Source: an uncultured Paraprevotella sp. (lineage in GTDB: Bacteria > Bacteroidota > Bacteroidia > Bacteroidales > Bacteroidaceae). From it: a stretch of 64,000 nucleotides of DNA. Shown in pieces: positions 50,625 to 59,572 of the stretch. The notes below the pieces were generated by a model, which searched no databases, was not told the origin of the DNA, and worked only from the letters and a program-made list of their open reading frames with translations. The first letter of the stretch is position 1. Each line of letters starts with the position of its first letter. The stretch is from assembly GCA_900546665.1 (NCBI GenBank), contig URDY01000003.1, positions 62,001-126,000 on the forward strand, written 5' to 3'. The position numbers and the translations under genes were made by a program.

Positions 50625-51944
50625 TTATTCTATTTTTCTGCCGGCATAAAAATCCAGAATTTTTTTGCGCAATATCCATTCATATTTGGCTCTGATCTGT
50701 TCGCTGCTGGCTTTTAACCATTGTGTCCGTTGGTTTTGCAATTCTGTGGATGTCGCTTTGCCGTTCAGGTATTTTCCCTGCATAAGTTGGTAGGCTGATT
50801 CTGCAGCTACCAGGGCCGACTGGCAGGAACGGAATTGTGATCGTGCTGTTTCAGCGTTATAGTAAGCCTGCTGTATTTCCTTATAAAGCTTTTTTTGGAC
50901 ATCTTCCAGTTGTAATTGTTGCAGTGAATACTGTACTTTTGCCGTACGGATGGCATTGCGTGTCTGCATGCGGTCGAATAACGGCATATTGAATGACAGA
51001 CCAATATTTTGAGTGAAATTGTCTTTGATCTGCTGGTTGAAGCTGGCTGAGTTATAGCCTGACGTTTTATAATAACTGGTTCCTATTCCGGCGCTCAATG
51101 AGATTTGGGGATAGTATCCCGAACGGGCTATTTTGATTTGTTTATCGGCGCTTTGGAGACGTATCTTCTCTGCTTCTATTTCCGGCTTGATGCTTTGTGC
51201 CTGGAGGAAAATCAGTTCCGGTTGTTCCAAAGTGACAGCCATTGTATCTCCTTCTACAGGAGCTATGGTGAAATTTTCCGGAGAGTCCAGTTCCAGAATC
51301 TGAGTCAGATCAAGCACTGCAAGCTGATAGGTTCCGGCAGCCTTGACCTCCGATAATTCAGCCTGTGCCAGAAGTGACCGGGCTTCAAAAACCTCCGATT
51401 CAGCCTTTTTGCCATTCTTCCAGAATTCTTCGGTCTGTTTCAACAGCAAGCGTTGGCTTTCGGTTTCGAGGCGGGCAACTTCAGCCAGTTCTTTGTTGTA
51501 AAGTACATTCAGATAATAAGAGGCGATCTCCAAAGCCAGACTTTCCTTGGCTTTTTCGAGATCTTTTAAAGCTGCTTCCAGATTCAGGCGCGCTTTTTCG
51601 GTACTGTTCTTGATTTCGAATCCCGTGAAGACCGGAATGCCGGTGCTCAATCCTAAACCGGTGTTTTGGGTGTTTCGGTTAGCATAAGTATTGTTGGAAG
51701 TCAGGGCACGTCCGAAACCGAAGGATTCATTAGCATAAGCATCCAGATTCGGCAATCTTCTCATCTTTTGCGAATTAAGGGAAATCTCCTGGTTCTTGAC
51801 CTGAAGGCTTTGCTGCCGTATCTGTATATTATGGGTCAAGGCATGGTCAATGCATTGTTTTAATGTCCAGATGTCTTGTTCTGCCCAACTTGAAGCATGG
51901 CAGAGGAATAAGATAAAGAGTAGTTGGATACGTTTCATGGCCAT
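50625..51944 (-). CDS. TolC-family outer-membrane efflux protein
   Basis: 439 residues with a signal peptide (about 1-21, HASSWAE). WTLKQCIDHALTHNIQIRQQ is the standard TolC start. Two long helical halves each precede beta strands: GFGRALTSN and LGLSTGIPVFTGFEI in the first, SLSAGIGTSYYKTSGYNS and LSFNMPLFDRMQTRNAIRTAK in the second. Trimeric channel across the outer membrane and periplasm. Last gene of the efflux operon, 5 bp after the adaptor. An alternative start lies two codons downstream. Confidence 0.93.
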   Translation of the reverse strand: MAMKRIQLLFILFLCHASSWAEQDIWTLKQCIDHALTHNIQIRQQSLQVKNQEISLNSQKMRRLPNLDAYANESFGFGRALTSNNTYANRNTQNTGLGLSTGIPVFTGFEIKNSTEKARLNLEAALKDLEKAKESLALEIASYYLNVLYNKELAEVARLETESQRLLLKQTEEFWKNGKKAESEVFEARSLLAQAELSEVKAAGTYQLAVLDLTQILELDSPENFTIAPVEGDTMAVTLEQPELIFLQAQSIKPEIEAEKIRLQSADKQIKIARSGYYPQISLSAGIGTSYYKTSGYNSASFNQQIKDNFTQNIGLSFNMPLFDRMQTRNAIRTAKVQYSLQQLQLEDVQKKLYKEIQQAYYNAETARSQFRSCQSALVAAESAYQLMQGKYLNGKATSTELQNQRTQWLKASSEQIRAKYEWILRKKILDFYAGRKIE

Positions 51945-51949
51945 TTCTA

Positions 51950-53047
51950 TTATTCGATAATCTTGATGCCGTTTCTGATCCGGTCATCAGGTGAGATTCC
52001 TTTTTTGATTTCTATGTTGATGCCGTCGCTGATACCCGTGATGACGCTTTGTTTCCTGAATGTCTGGGGAGATTCAGAGGTCAGTATATAGACGAATGTA
52101 GAATCTCCGCTGAATTCAATGCAACCCTCAGGAACAGTCCATACGTTTGTTGCCCGTTCAAGTACGATTTCTGCATTGGCGCTATATCCTGACCGTATGG
52201 TTGCACTGTCCGTATTCTGCAGGGCCGCTTCGATGGCAAACTGATTGGTACCATTGACTTCTTCGGCCTTAGGTGAAATATATTCCAGGGTCGCTTCGAA
52301 TGTTTTGTCCTGCAAGGCGCCTACGGTCAGTTTGACCGGCATGCCTTCATGTATTCGTCCCACTTCTGTTTCGTCTATCTTTCCTTTGAAAAGCAGATCG
52401 TGCATGTTGGCCACAGACGCAATAGTCGTTCCGTCGTTCATGGTGTTGCTCATAATGACGGAGTTACCCACCCGTACCGGTATATCCAGAATCAGACCGT
52501 CAATCGTACTTCTTACCAATGTGGTACTGAATGAAGCGTTCGAACGCGATATACCTTCCTTGATGATGTTCAGGGCGTCTTCGCGGTTACGCAGTTCCTC
52601 CCGACTTTGTGAAAGAGTCACTTCCGCCTTGTCATATTCTTCGTCACTGACCAGTTTCTTGTCATGCAGGTTCTTGATCCGACTGAAATCTTTTTCAGCC
52701 TGAGTCAGATTGATACGTGCCAGACGGACACTGCTTTCTGCTGAATTAAGGGAAGACATTTCAGGGATTACCTTTACTTTCGCGATCACTTCATCCTTTT
52801 TGACTTGTTCGCCAGCCTTTTTATACAATTCAGCAATAATACCGTTGATTTGCGGTTTGATAAGCACTTCATCGCGTGGCTCTATTTTTCCTGTAGCGAT
52901 AGTCGTTTTGGCCAGGTCCTTTTGTTGTGGCGATACAGTCTGGTAAATCACTTCTTTCTTTCTGGATTTCTGATACAGGAAGACAAACGTTCCTGCAAAT
53001 ACACTTATAATCAGAAACAGAAAAACATACTTTACATACTTTTTCAT
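51950..53047 (-). CDS. Periplasmic adaptor (MacA/HlyD family)
   Basis: 365 residues. N-terminal membrane anchor at about 5-24. Biotinyl-lipoyl-like halves flank a coiled-coil hairpin: VLIKPQINGIIAELYKKAGEQVKKDEVIAKVK, then LTQAEKDFSRIKNLHDKKLVSDEEYDKAEVTLSQSREEL at about 111-150, then DGLILDIPVRVGNSV. Barrel and membrane-proximal domains follow. It bridges the ABC permeases in the inner membrane to the TolC-like channel. 38 bp after the preceding permease gene. Confidence 0.93.
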   Translation of the reverse strand: MKKYVKYVFLFLIISVFAGTFVFLYQKSRKKEVIYQTVSPQQKDLAKTTIATGKIEPRDEVLIKPQINGIIAELYKKAGEQVKKDEVIAKVKVIPEMSSLNSAESSVRLARINLTQAEKDFSRIKNLHDKKLVSDEEYDKAEVTLSQSREELRNREDALNIIKEGISRSNASFSTTLVRSTIDGLILDIPVRVGNSVIMSNTMNDGTTIASVANMHDLLFKGKIDETEVGRIHEGMPVKLTVGALQDKTFEATLEYISPKAEEVNGTNQFAIEAALQNTDSATIRSGYSANAEIVLERATNVWTVPEGCIEFSGDSTFVYILTSESPQTFRKQSVITGISDGINIEIKKGISPDDRIRNGIKIIE

Positions 53048-53085
53048 GGATATGATGTCTTGATTTAGTTTGTTAAATACTCTTT

Positions 53086-54330
53086 TTATTCTTCACGTAT
53101 GGCGTCAATCGGTTTGATGGACAATGCACGTAAGGCTGGTGCCAGACCGGCAAAAAGCCCCAGCAGGACCAGCATGATGGCTGCGCCGACAGCCAGTGTA
53201 AAACTGATTTGGAAGTTACCTTGTATGACACCTTCTTCGGCTGTTCCCATTTCGAGGCACTGCAGGACGAATACGGCAAAAGAAATGCCGCTGGCACCTG
53301 CTATGATGGTGAGAACCAGACTTTCAAGCAGAATCTGGGTCAGGATATCTTTCGGACGGGCTCCGATGGCGCGTCTGATGCCGATTTCTGTTGTCCGTTC
53401 TTTCACAGTGACCATCATGATATTACTTACGCCTACTATGCCAGCCAGCAAGGTTCCCAGACCAACGAACCAGACCAATAGTCTGACACCGCGGAACAGA
53501 TTGTCCATCATGGTAAACATTACTTCAGCACTGAATACGTTGACACCCTGTTTGTCATCCGGGGCAATGAAATGCGCTCTGGCAATGACGGCTTTGATTC
53601 TGTTTTCCAGTGTGCTGATTTTGTAGTTGCCGTGTGCAGTCAGTGCAATCATGTCCGCACGGTTGCCGTAGTGCAATGCTTTTTGCATGATGGGAAACGG
53701 GATCTGTATGGTTTCATCCGCATTGCCGCCAATGTTGATATTGCTTGTTCCATAGTTGACACCTACTACCCGATAGTAGATTCCGCCAACTTTGATAATT
53801 TTTCCGCAAGGATCACCGCCTTCCGGGAAAAGCTGTTTATAAACGTCTTTTCCGATGACGCAAACCTTACGTTCATCTGTAATGTCCATATCGTTCAATT
53901 CACGGCCAAAACGGATGTCATTTTCTGAAACCTTACCCATATCGGGATACATTCCGCGAAGCATACACGTGTATTCATGTTCTCCTGCAACTGCCTTTTC
54001 ATTGTATCTTGCCAGTACGGGAGTGATTACATCCAGTTCGGGAATGGCTTGTCGCAACCGTTCGATGTCAGCCGTTTCCAGACTCCATGTTCTGCCTTTA
54101 CGGAAACCTTTATAGGCTTTTCCGGTCTGTCCCGGGAAAATAAAGGCAGAGTTGGTTGCGAATCCGCTGAAGTTTCTCGACAGCATGTCCTGCATGCCGT
54201 TTCCGCCGCCCAGCATTCCTACCAGCATGAAGATACCCCAGAATACGCCGAATGCAGTCAGTATGCTCCGGCTTTTGTTGCGTGTGATGGTAGATAGGAT
54301 TTCCTCCCAAGTATCTAAGTCTGCTTTCAT
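53086..54330 (-). CDS. MacB/FtsX-type ABC transporter permease (second)
   Basis: 414 residues. First helix near 20-42 (SILTAFGVFWGIFMLVGMLGGGNGMQ), a large periplasmic MacB_PCD domain at about 43-280, and three C-terminal helices ending in GLAPALRALSIKPIDAIREE. SNIMMVTVKERTTEIGIRRAIGARP near 307-331 is the coupling region conserved in LolC/MacB/FtsX permeases. It lacks its own ATPase domain and pairs with the separate ATPase two genes upstream. Starts one base after the stop of the other permease (TAACATG). Confidence 0.93.
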   Translation of the reverse strand: MKADLDTWEEILSTITRNKSRSILTAFGVFWGIFMLVGMLGGGNGMQDMLSRNFSGFATNSAFIFPGQTGKAYKGFRKGRTWSLETADIERLRQAIPELDVITPVLARYNEKAVAGEHEYTCMLRGMYPDMGKVSENDIRFGRELNDMDITDERKVCVIGKDVYKQLFPEGGDPCGKIIKVGGIYYRVVGVNYGTSNINIGGNADETIQIPFPIMQKALHYGNRADMIALTAHGNYKISTLENRIKAVIARAHFIAPDDKQGVNVFSAEVMFTMMDNLFRGVRLLVWFVGLGTLLAGIVGVSNIMMVTVKERTTEIGIRRAIGARPKDILTQILLESLVLTIIAGASGISFAVFVLQCLEMGTAEEGVIQGNFQISFTLAVGAAIMLVLLGLFAGLAPALRALSIKPIDAIREE

Positions 54331-54331
54331 G

Positions 54332-55588
54332 TTATTCTGCTCTTAATGCGTCAATGGTTTTCAGTCTTATCGCTCTCATCGCCGGGATGAATCCGGCTAT
54401 CATCCCGGCGATGATAAGCGTAACGGTGGCTTGTATGGCAATGGAAATGTCGACAGACGGATCTTTGAACATCTGGAATGTCATACCGGCCAGTTCGGTC
54501 TTTGTACGGTCTGCCAATGTATTCATGTATTCGGTTGCTATGATGCCGGCCAGCATACCGATATAACCGAAGAAAGCTGTAATGGCTACACTTTCGAGTA
54601 GTACCATACGCAAGATGGTGAACGGACGTGCACCCAGTGCTTTGCAGATACCGAATTCTCTCGTGCGTTCTTTTACCGTGATAAGCATAATGTTGCTTAC
54701 GCCGACGATGCCGCTTAGCAGCGTACAGATACCTATGATCCAGAGTGCTGTTTTCAGAATCCGTACAGCTTTGTCCATTTGTATTTTCTGGGTAATCTTG
54801 TTCCAGAAAAAGATTCCGTTAGGTTCGTCAGGATTGAAGTCTTTACGAACGCCCGTCATTCGTCGGACTTGATTTTCGAATTTCTGGTTTTCGGCTTCAC
54901 TCTTGAGATCATGTATTTTCAGGTCAATACGGTCTACTTTTTGCCATGTGCGGTATAAAGTATTCATGGTAGAATAGGGCATGTAAGCCACTCGGTTATT
55001 GGTGTTTCCTTGTCCTTCATATACTCCAATGACAGTGAATGCCAGTCCATTGCCTCTGACCGTTTGGCCAATGGAGGCAGATACGTCAGAAAACAGTTGT
55101 TCCGCCATTTCACGGTGTAGCACAATGACTTTTCGTCGTTCAAGTTCATCCATTCGGTTCAGAAACCGTCCATAGCAGATATTGACGGTTTCTATTTCCT
55201 GATATTCCGGATAGACTCCTTTGATGCTTTGCATGATATAGTCTTTCTTTGTGCTGATTTCGATGTTTCCCCGTTCAAGTTGTGGCATGACTTTGCGTAC
55301 GTTACCACTGAATCGTTCGCCGATAGCTTTCGCGTCGGTCTCAGTCAGTTCAATATATCGGTTGGCCGGTTTTCCTTTGTATGGCAGTGCAGTAAATCCG
55401 TTGAAGATAGTGATGACGTCCATGGATTGTCCTTTGGAAGAATCTTCAAAAGCATGCAGAATGCCATTCCCAGCTCCCAAAAGAACGATCAGGATAAAGA
55501 TGCCCCACGCTACGGACAATCCGGTGAGAGCCGTTCGCAGTTTATTGCGTTTTACGGTCTGCCATAATTCAATAATGATGTCATTCAT
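54332..55588 (-). CDS. MacB/FtsX-type ABC transporter permease (first)
   Basis: 418 residues from the ATG at 55588. MNDIIIELWQTVKRNKLRTALTGLSVAWGIF is the usual start. MacB_PCD periplasmic domain and three C-terminal helices, with NIMLITVKERTREFGICKALGARP as coupling motif and IPAMRAIRLKTIDALRAE at the end. An ATG at 55645 is in frame but would overlap the ATPase gene by 41 bp and add non-conserved residues. About one third alike to the next permease by eye, so the two probably form a heterodimer. Confidence 0.92.
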   Translation of the reverse strand: MNDIIIELWQTVKRNKLRTALTGLSVAWGIFILIVLLGAGNGILHAFEDSSKGQSMDVITIFNGFTALPYKGKPANRYIELTETDAKAIGERFSGNVRKVMPQLERGNIEISTKKDYIMQSIKGVYPEYQEIETVNICYGRFLNRMDELERRKVIVLHREMAEQLFSDVSASIGQTVRGNGLAFTVIGVYEGQGNTNNRVAYMPYSTMNTLYRTWQKVDRIDLKIHDLKSEAENQKFENQVRRMTGVRKDFNPDEPNGIFFWNKITQKIQMDKAVRILKTALWIIGICTLLSGIVGVSNIMLITVKERTREFGICKALGARPFTILRMVLLESVAITAFFGYIGMLAGIIATEYMNTLADRTKTELAGMTFQMFKDPSVDISIAIQATVTLIIAGMIAGFIPAMRAIRLKTIDALRAE

Positions 55589-55604
55589 AATGGAACTGAT
55601 TATA

Positions 55605-56321
55605 TTATTTGATGAAACCGTTCTGTCCGAAATGTGCGGCATCATGGTTGTGATTATCCTCTATCCTTTCGATTAAACCGTCTTTGATATGGATGATTTT
55701 ATCGGTCTGGTTGGCCACGCCACTTTCATGGGTAACTACCACTACGGTTTGCCCTTCTGCATTAAGTTGCCGGAGAAGCTCCATGACCTCCACAGAGGTT
55801 TTGCTGTCCAAGGCACCGGTGGGTTCGTCGGCCAGGATAATTTGTGGGTGGGTAATCAGCGCCCGTGCTATGGCAACACGTTGTTTCTGCCCGCCAGACA
55901 GTTCGTTGGGCATGTGCATGGCCCATTCCTTCAGTCCCAGTCTTTCCAGATATTCCATGGCTAGCATGTTGCGTTTTTTGCGTCCGATATTCCGATAAAA
56001 GAGAGGTAAGGCCACATTTTCCATGGCGTTTTTAAATGGTATCAGGTTAAATGATTGGAAAATGAATCCGATCATGTGATTACGGTAATCTGCTGCGCGG
56101 GTTTCACTTAAGTTCTGTATGAGTTTTCCGTCAAGATAGTAGCGGCCTTCGTCATAGTTGTCCAGAATACCCAAAATGTTGAGTAATGTAGATTTCCCGG
56201 ATCCGGAAGCCCCCATGATGGAAACTAATTCACCCTTTTCTACATCGAGCGAGATACCTTTCAGTACATGGAGTGGTTGTCCGTTGAAGTAAGTTTTATG
56301 GATGTTTTCCAGATGTATCAT
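55605..56321 (-). CDS. ABC transporter ATPase (MacB/LolD/YtrE type)
   Basis: 238 residues. Walker A GASGSGKST at 37-45, signature LSGGQKQRVAIARAL near 140-154, Walker B IILADEP near 160-166 with TGALDSKTS after it, and H-loop VVVVTHE. The length and sequence match the stand-alone ATPases of FtsX-type exporters. It drives the two permeases encoded directly after it. 44 bp after the ABC-2-like membrane protein gene. Confidence 0.95.
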   Translation of the reverse strand: MIHLENIHKTYFNGQPLHVLKGISLDVEKGELVSIMGASGSGKSTLLNILGILDNYDEGRYYLDGKLIQNLSETRAADYRNHMIGFIFQSFNLIPFKNAMENVALPLFYRNIGRKKRNMLAMEYLERLGLKEWAMHMPNELSGGQKQRVAIARALITHPQIILADEPTGALDSKTSVEVMELLRQLNAEGQTVVVVTHESGVANQTDKIIHIKDGLIERIEDNHNHDAAHFGQNGFIK

Positions 56322-56364
56322 GAATAGTAAGTTTTTATGTGTCTGAGTCGTATTTTTATGGTAT

Positions 56365-57900
56365 TTATAGTCCGGTAAGAATAAAGTTACTGTCTACCTT
56401 TGCATTGTCCAGTATTTCGTAGTCAACATATTTTTCCTTATATCTGTAAAGCTGTCCGATGTGGCTGTTTTTAAAAGAAATGATGCGTGACGGTTCTTTC
56501 TTTCCGTTGATCAGCGCATTTGCGGGCATTGCTATGGATTTCAGGTGAAGTTTTTCTATCTGGCAACTGTCCATTTCTGCATGATGATAACCTACTGTCA
56601 ACTTGTCCTGATGAAATCCGGTCAGTCTTAAATTTCTCACAGGAATTTCGCAAGTGACTGATTGCAATGCTTGCACATTGATTGTCCAATTACCGATGTA
56701 GACGCTCAAGCTATCAAGTTTGTATTTGTCTTCGAAACTGTTGATGTAATTTCTGATCGGATAATTCAGTCCGATTTCCAATGTGTCACCATGTCCGTTA
56801 ATAGTCAAATAGGTCCATATCCGTTCCGGTATATGAAGTGTATTGCCAGAAACGGTGTCTATCCTTAGTGTTATTTCGCTGCTACTGTAGTTGAGAGATC
56901 TTAGGGTGGTGTCAGCAGTTGTTGGGGACAGTTGTGAGGCTGTCAGATCCTTAAGAACCAGATGCCGGAAATCAGGCAATTCATGAACTGCCGTTGTTTC
57001 TTTATAATGAGCCAAGTTGATCCGTTTTTGGGGAGTACGGAAATGAGAGGATACATAATAAGGTAAAATTATGCTTATTAAAAGTCCAAGTACGGTCAGA
57101 CCGATAATTATATATGAAGTAGTTCGTACACGTCCGTATGCTATGTCGGTCTGTTTGACCCTGTAGTAAGTCAGAATCCACATGCCTACGATAAATAACC
57201 AGAGGAACCAGACTGTCCATAGGTTGATGAATTCTTCAGGCCATATAATATAATAGGCATCGGAAATCAGATTTTGCATAATGTTGCTTGATGTAATGAC
57301 GTATACTGTAAGTAAAGTCATTGAAAGCGCACTGGTTTTGATGAATGCGTTTTTTTTCCATACGGTACTTCCCAGCATGAATAATGCTTGTATGGCCAAC
57401 CATAACCTGACATACAATAGTCCCATCTCATTTGGCAACTTTCTGATTAATGGTCGGAAAAAATCGCTTTCAGGATATATAAGTGAACAGATGAAAATAC
57501 GCGTGTAGTCAGCCAGTATGACACAGAGCAGGAATGCTACACCGGTTAACGGTACAACATAGCACCATTTGACAAAGAATTTTTCTTCCATTGAAGCCGG
57601 CAGGCTTAGGAATGTCGTGTTGCCACGTTTGTTGTTCTCACTGAAAAAAGCTGTTCCGCGACTGGCTGCTACAAGAATACCCAATAGTGCGATAATGATT
57701 ATACATGTGTCTTGTATCCTTTCTGTAACCACACTTTCAACCGTGGGATAATCAGGAATGCAATTCAACGAGTTCCATGTACATACGATGGTCGTACAAC
57801 TGTAATACACCAATAAGGTAGCCAGGTAATACCAGCGCTTTTCTTCCCATTCTTTTCTGAAAAGCAGACTTATGCGTTTGAAATCAAAGTGATTTTTCAT
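56365..57900 (-). CDS. ABC-2-like membrane protein (YtrC/YtrD-like position)
   Basis: 511 residues. Six to seven membrane helices in the first 300 residues, including WYYLATLLVYYSCTTIVCTW near 24-43, IIIIALLGILVAASRG near 91-105 and YIIIGLTVLGLLISIILPYYV near 263-283. They are followed by a 210-residue extracytoplasmic beta-rich domain. The start LLFRKEWEEKRWYYLA is typical of ABC-2 permeases of GntR-linked transporters. No ATP-binding motif. It overlaps the GntR gene by 4 bp and most likely pairs with the ATPase at 58344-59180. Confidence 0.8.
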   Translation of the reverse strand: MKNHFDFKRISLLFRKEWEEKRWYYLATLLVYYSCTTIVCTWNSLNCIPDYPTVESVVTERIQDTCIIIIALLGILVAASRGTAFFSENNKRGNTTFLSLPASMEEKFFVKWCYVVPLTGVAFLLCVILADYTRIFICSLIYPESDFFRPLIRKLPNEMGLLYVRLWLAIQALFMLGSTVWKKNAFIKTSALSMTLLTVYVITSSNIMQNLISDAYYIIWPEEFINLWTVWFLWLFIVGMWILTYYRVKQTDIAYGRVRTTSYIIIGLTVLGLLISIILPYYVSSHFRTPQKRINLAHYKETTAVHELPDFRHLVLKDLTASQLSPTTADTTLRSLNYSSSEITLRIDTVSGNTLHIPERIWTYLTINGHGDTLEIGLNYPIRNYINSFEDKYKLDSLSVYIGNWTINVQALQSVTCEIPVRNLRLTGFHQDKLTVGYHHAEMDSCQIEKLHLKSIAMPANALINGKKEPSRIISFKNSHIGQLYRYKEKYVDYEILDNAKVDSNFILTGL

Positions 57901-58313
57901 TTCTTTTGAGGTTTGGTTTTATTGTCTTCAGTAAATGTGGCATTCTGTTGTATGGCTTGCTCGTACTTGTGGTAGAGCGAGGTGATTTCTTCTATAGAGA
58001 GGCCAAGCGTATGGATCTGATGGAAAAATTCATAAAGTTCTTCGTTGTAGAAAGTTTCTCTCCGGTATGTCAGGATCCGTTTTCCTGCTCCTGCCGTAAC
58101 ATAGTAACCTATACCGCGCTTCATGGTGATGACCGACTGGTTTTGCAGGAAATCGAAAGCACGCATGGCCGTATTTGCATTGACTTCCACCAGCGCGGCA
58201 TATTCGCGTACAGACGGGATGCGTTCACCTTCACCATAAGTGCCTTGGAGAATTTCATCACATATCCGGTCTGCAATTTGCAGATAAATCGGTTTGCTTT
58301 CTTTGAATATCAT
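57897..58313 (-). CDS. GntR-family repressor, YtrA subfamily
   Basis: 138 residues. Winged helix at about 5-72: PIYLQIADRICDEILQGTYGEGERIPSVREYAALVEVNANTAMRAFDFLQNQSVI with the wing KRGIGYYV. The remaining 65 residues form only two helices, without a FadR or UTRA ligand domain; this short form defines the YtrA subfamily. These repressors usually control the ABC transporter genes next to them and respond to envelope stress. Lies between the ATPase gene (30 bp gap) and the permease gene (4-bp overlap). A matching operator is proposed at 59206-59225. Confidence 0.92.
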   Translation of the reverse strand: MIFKESKPIYLQIADRICDEILQGTYGEGERIPSVREYAALVEVNANTAMRAFDFLQNQSVITMKRGIGYYVTAGAGKRILTYRRETFYNEELYEFFHQIHTLGLSIEEITSLYHKYEQAIQQNATFTEDNKTKPQKK

Positions 58314-58343
58314 GAGTTTGAAATGGAGTCAGATGAGATGAAT

Positions 58344-59180
58344 TTAAGTGGTAAACAGATGTCGGATCTCTTCCGGATGAGCCAGAGCGCCGTTGAAAAG
58401 CAGTTCCAGATTCAATTCCGTATCTTCATTTTGGGTATTAGGCTGCATGAGGCCATATCCATTGAATGTGGCTATGCTGCTCCATGCGGTTTCATCAGGC
58501 GGTGTTTCAGATTTCTTGAAACAGAGCTTGTCGCATATTTCATTTACAGATGCATTCAACAGAATATTACTTTGTTCGATGATAATAATATGGTCGAGAA
58601 GATTCTCTATGTCTTTTACCTGGTGGGTGGAGATCAGCATGCTGCGTGAATCATTCATTTCGTTGATGACCAGTTTGCGGAATTGACTTTTGCCGGGAAT
58701 GTCCAGTCCGTTGGTGGGTTCATCCATGAAAAGCCATTGGGTATTGGTTGCCAGTGCAAAGCTCATCAGGACTTTCTTTTTTTGTCCCATGGACAATTCG
58801 CTGATATGCAGGTCATCTGTCAGTTCAAATACTTCGAGGTGATGCATCAGGTCTTCTTTGCTAAATTGAGGGTAGAAAGGTGCATTCAGTTGTATGAACT
58901 TCTTCAGGCTCAGGTTAGGCAGGTCAAATTCTTCCGGTATGATGAACAGTTTGTTAAGTATCTCCGGTTGTCGTTGACGTACGTCCTGTCCGTTTAGATA
59001 AATATGCCCGGCTGTAGGTGTCATTAGTCCTGATAGCAAATATAACAAGGTTGATTTGCCGATACCGTTACGTCCGAGCAAACCGGTTATTTTGCCTTCT
59101 TCCATTGAAAAAGTCATATCATTTAAAACGTTCCTTTTCTTACGGTTGTAGGAGAAAGATAAATGTTCTACGCTAATCAT
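58344..59180 (-). CDS. ABC transporter ATPase (YtrB-like)
   Basis: 278 residues. Walker A GRNGIGKST at 36-44, signature ELSMGQKKKVLMSFALA near 141-157, Walker B WLFMDEPTNGLD near 163-174 and H-loop STHQ. The about 60-residue C-terminal tail is typical of ABC-2 ATPases linked to GntR regulators. First gene of the eight-gene operon; its promoter and the palindromic operator lie just upstream. Confidence 0.93.
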   Translation of the reverse strand: MISVEHLSFSYNRKKRNVLNDMTFSMEEGKITGLLGRNGIGKSTLLYLLSGLMTPTAGHIYLNGQDVRQRQPEILNKLFIIPEEFDLPNLSLKKFIQLNAPFYPQFSKEDLMHHLEVFELTDDLHISELSMGQKKKVLMSFALATNTQWLFMDEPTNGLDIPGKSQFRKLVINEMNDSRSMLISTHQVKDIENLLDHIIIIEQSNILLNASVNEICDKLCFKKSETPPDETAWSSIATFNGYGLMQPNTQNEDTELNLELLFNGALAHPEEIRHLFTT

Positions 59181-59205
59181 ACAGAATCATTTTACAGTTA
59201 TTTAG

Positions 59206-59225
59206 TGTACTAATTGAGTAGTACA
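59206..59225. promoter_or_regulatory. Palindromic operator of the efflux operon
   Basis: TGTACTA-ATTGAG-TAGTACA is a perfect 7-bp inverted repeat with a 6-bp centre. It lies immediately downstream of the minus-strand -7 element and spans the predicted start of transcription, where a repressor would block initiation. The YtrA-type GntR protein encoded in the operon is the obvious binder. Confidence 0.65.
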
Positions 59226-59227
59226 TG

Positions 59228-59259
59228 CAAATGTAGGAAAGAGAATTGAAATAAGCAAA
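59228..59259 (-). promoter_or_regulatory. Efflux operon promoter
   Basis: On the minus strand TTTG (59259-59256), a 20-bp spacer and TACATTTG (59235-59228). Both elements are exact. Confidence 0.7.
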
Positions 59260-59473
59260 TAAAAAAGCAATTTTTGTTTATTGTTCTTGAAATGTGAAAT
59301 TGTCTTCACAATTGTGTTGTTTTGTTATTGTCGGCAGATTGCATCTTGGCTGTTGGCAGGGCATCTGTTTCACATTGATATTTCAAATTTGTATAGTGTA
59401 GGTTGCAATAGGTGAGCAGGTAAGAATGTCAATCAAAAAAACCGACCTTCACTTATAAAAAGTTGGTAGAAAT

Positions 59474-59506
59474 ATTGGGTAATATACCAGAAAATAGTTA
59501 TTTTTG
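59474..59506 (+). promoter_or_regulatory. Promoter of the IscU-like/GGGtGRT pair
   Basis: ATTG (59474-59477), 21-bp spacer, TATTTTTG (59499-59506); leader about 60 nt. Confidence 0.55.
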
Positions 59507-59572
59507 CATCAGATTTACAGAGAAAGAGATTATCAGAATCTCATTAAATTACCTATAATAAATTAAATAATT

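Larger units (their letters stand above)
59181..59572. other. Intergenic region between the efflux operon and the IscU-like gene
   Basis: 392 bp between divergent units. It contains the efflux-operon promoter and operator (59206-59259) and the IscU-like promoter (59474-59506). The middle about 200 bp has only short inverted repeats, for example ATTGT-CTTC-ACAAT near 59300. No gene seen. Confidence 0.5.

Noticed and set aside
55589..55645. Upstream ATG for the first MacB-type permease
   Set aside because: It would overlap the ATPase gene and add 19 non-conserved residues before the usual start.
57906..58649. 247-codon plus-strand ORF opposite the GntR and ATPase genes
   Set aside because: Antisense to two well-supported genes and to their junction; no family features.
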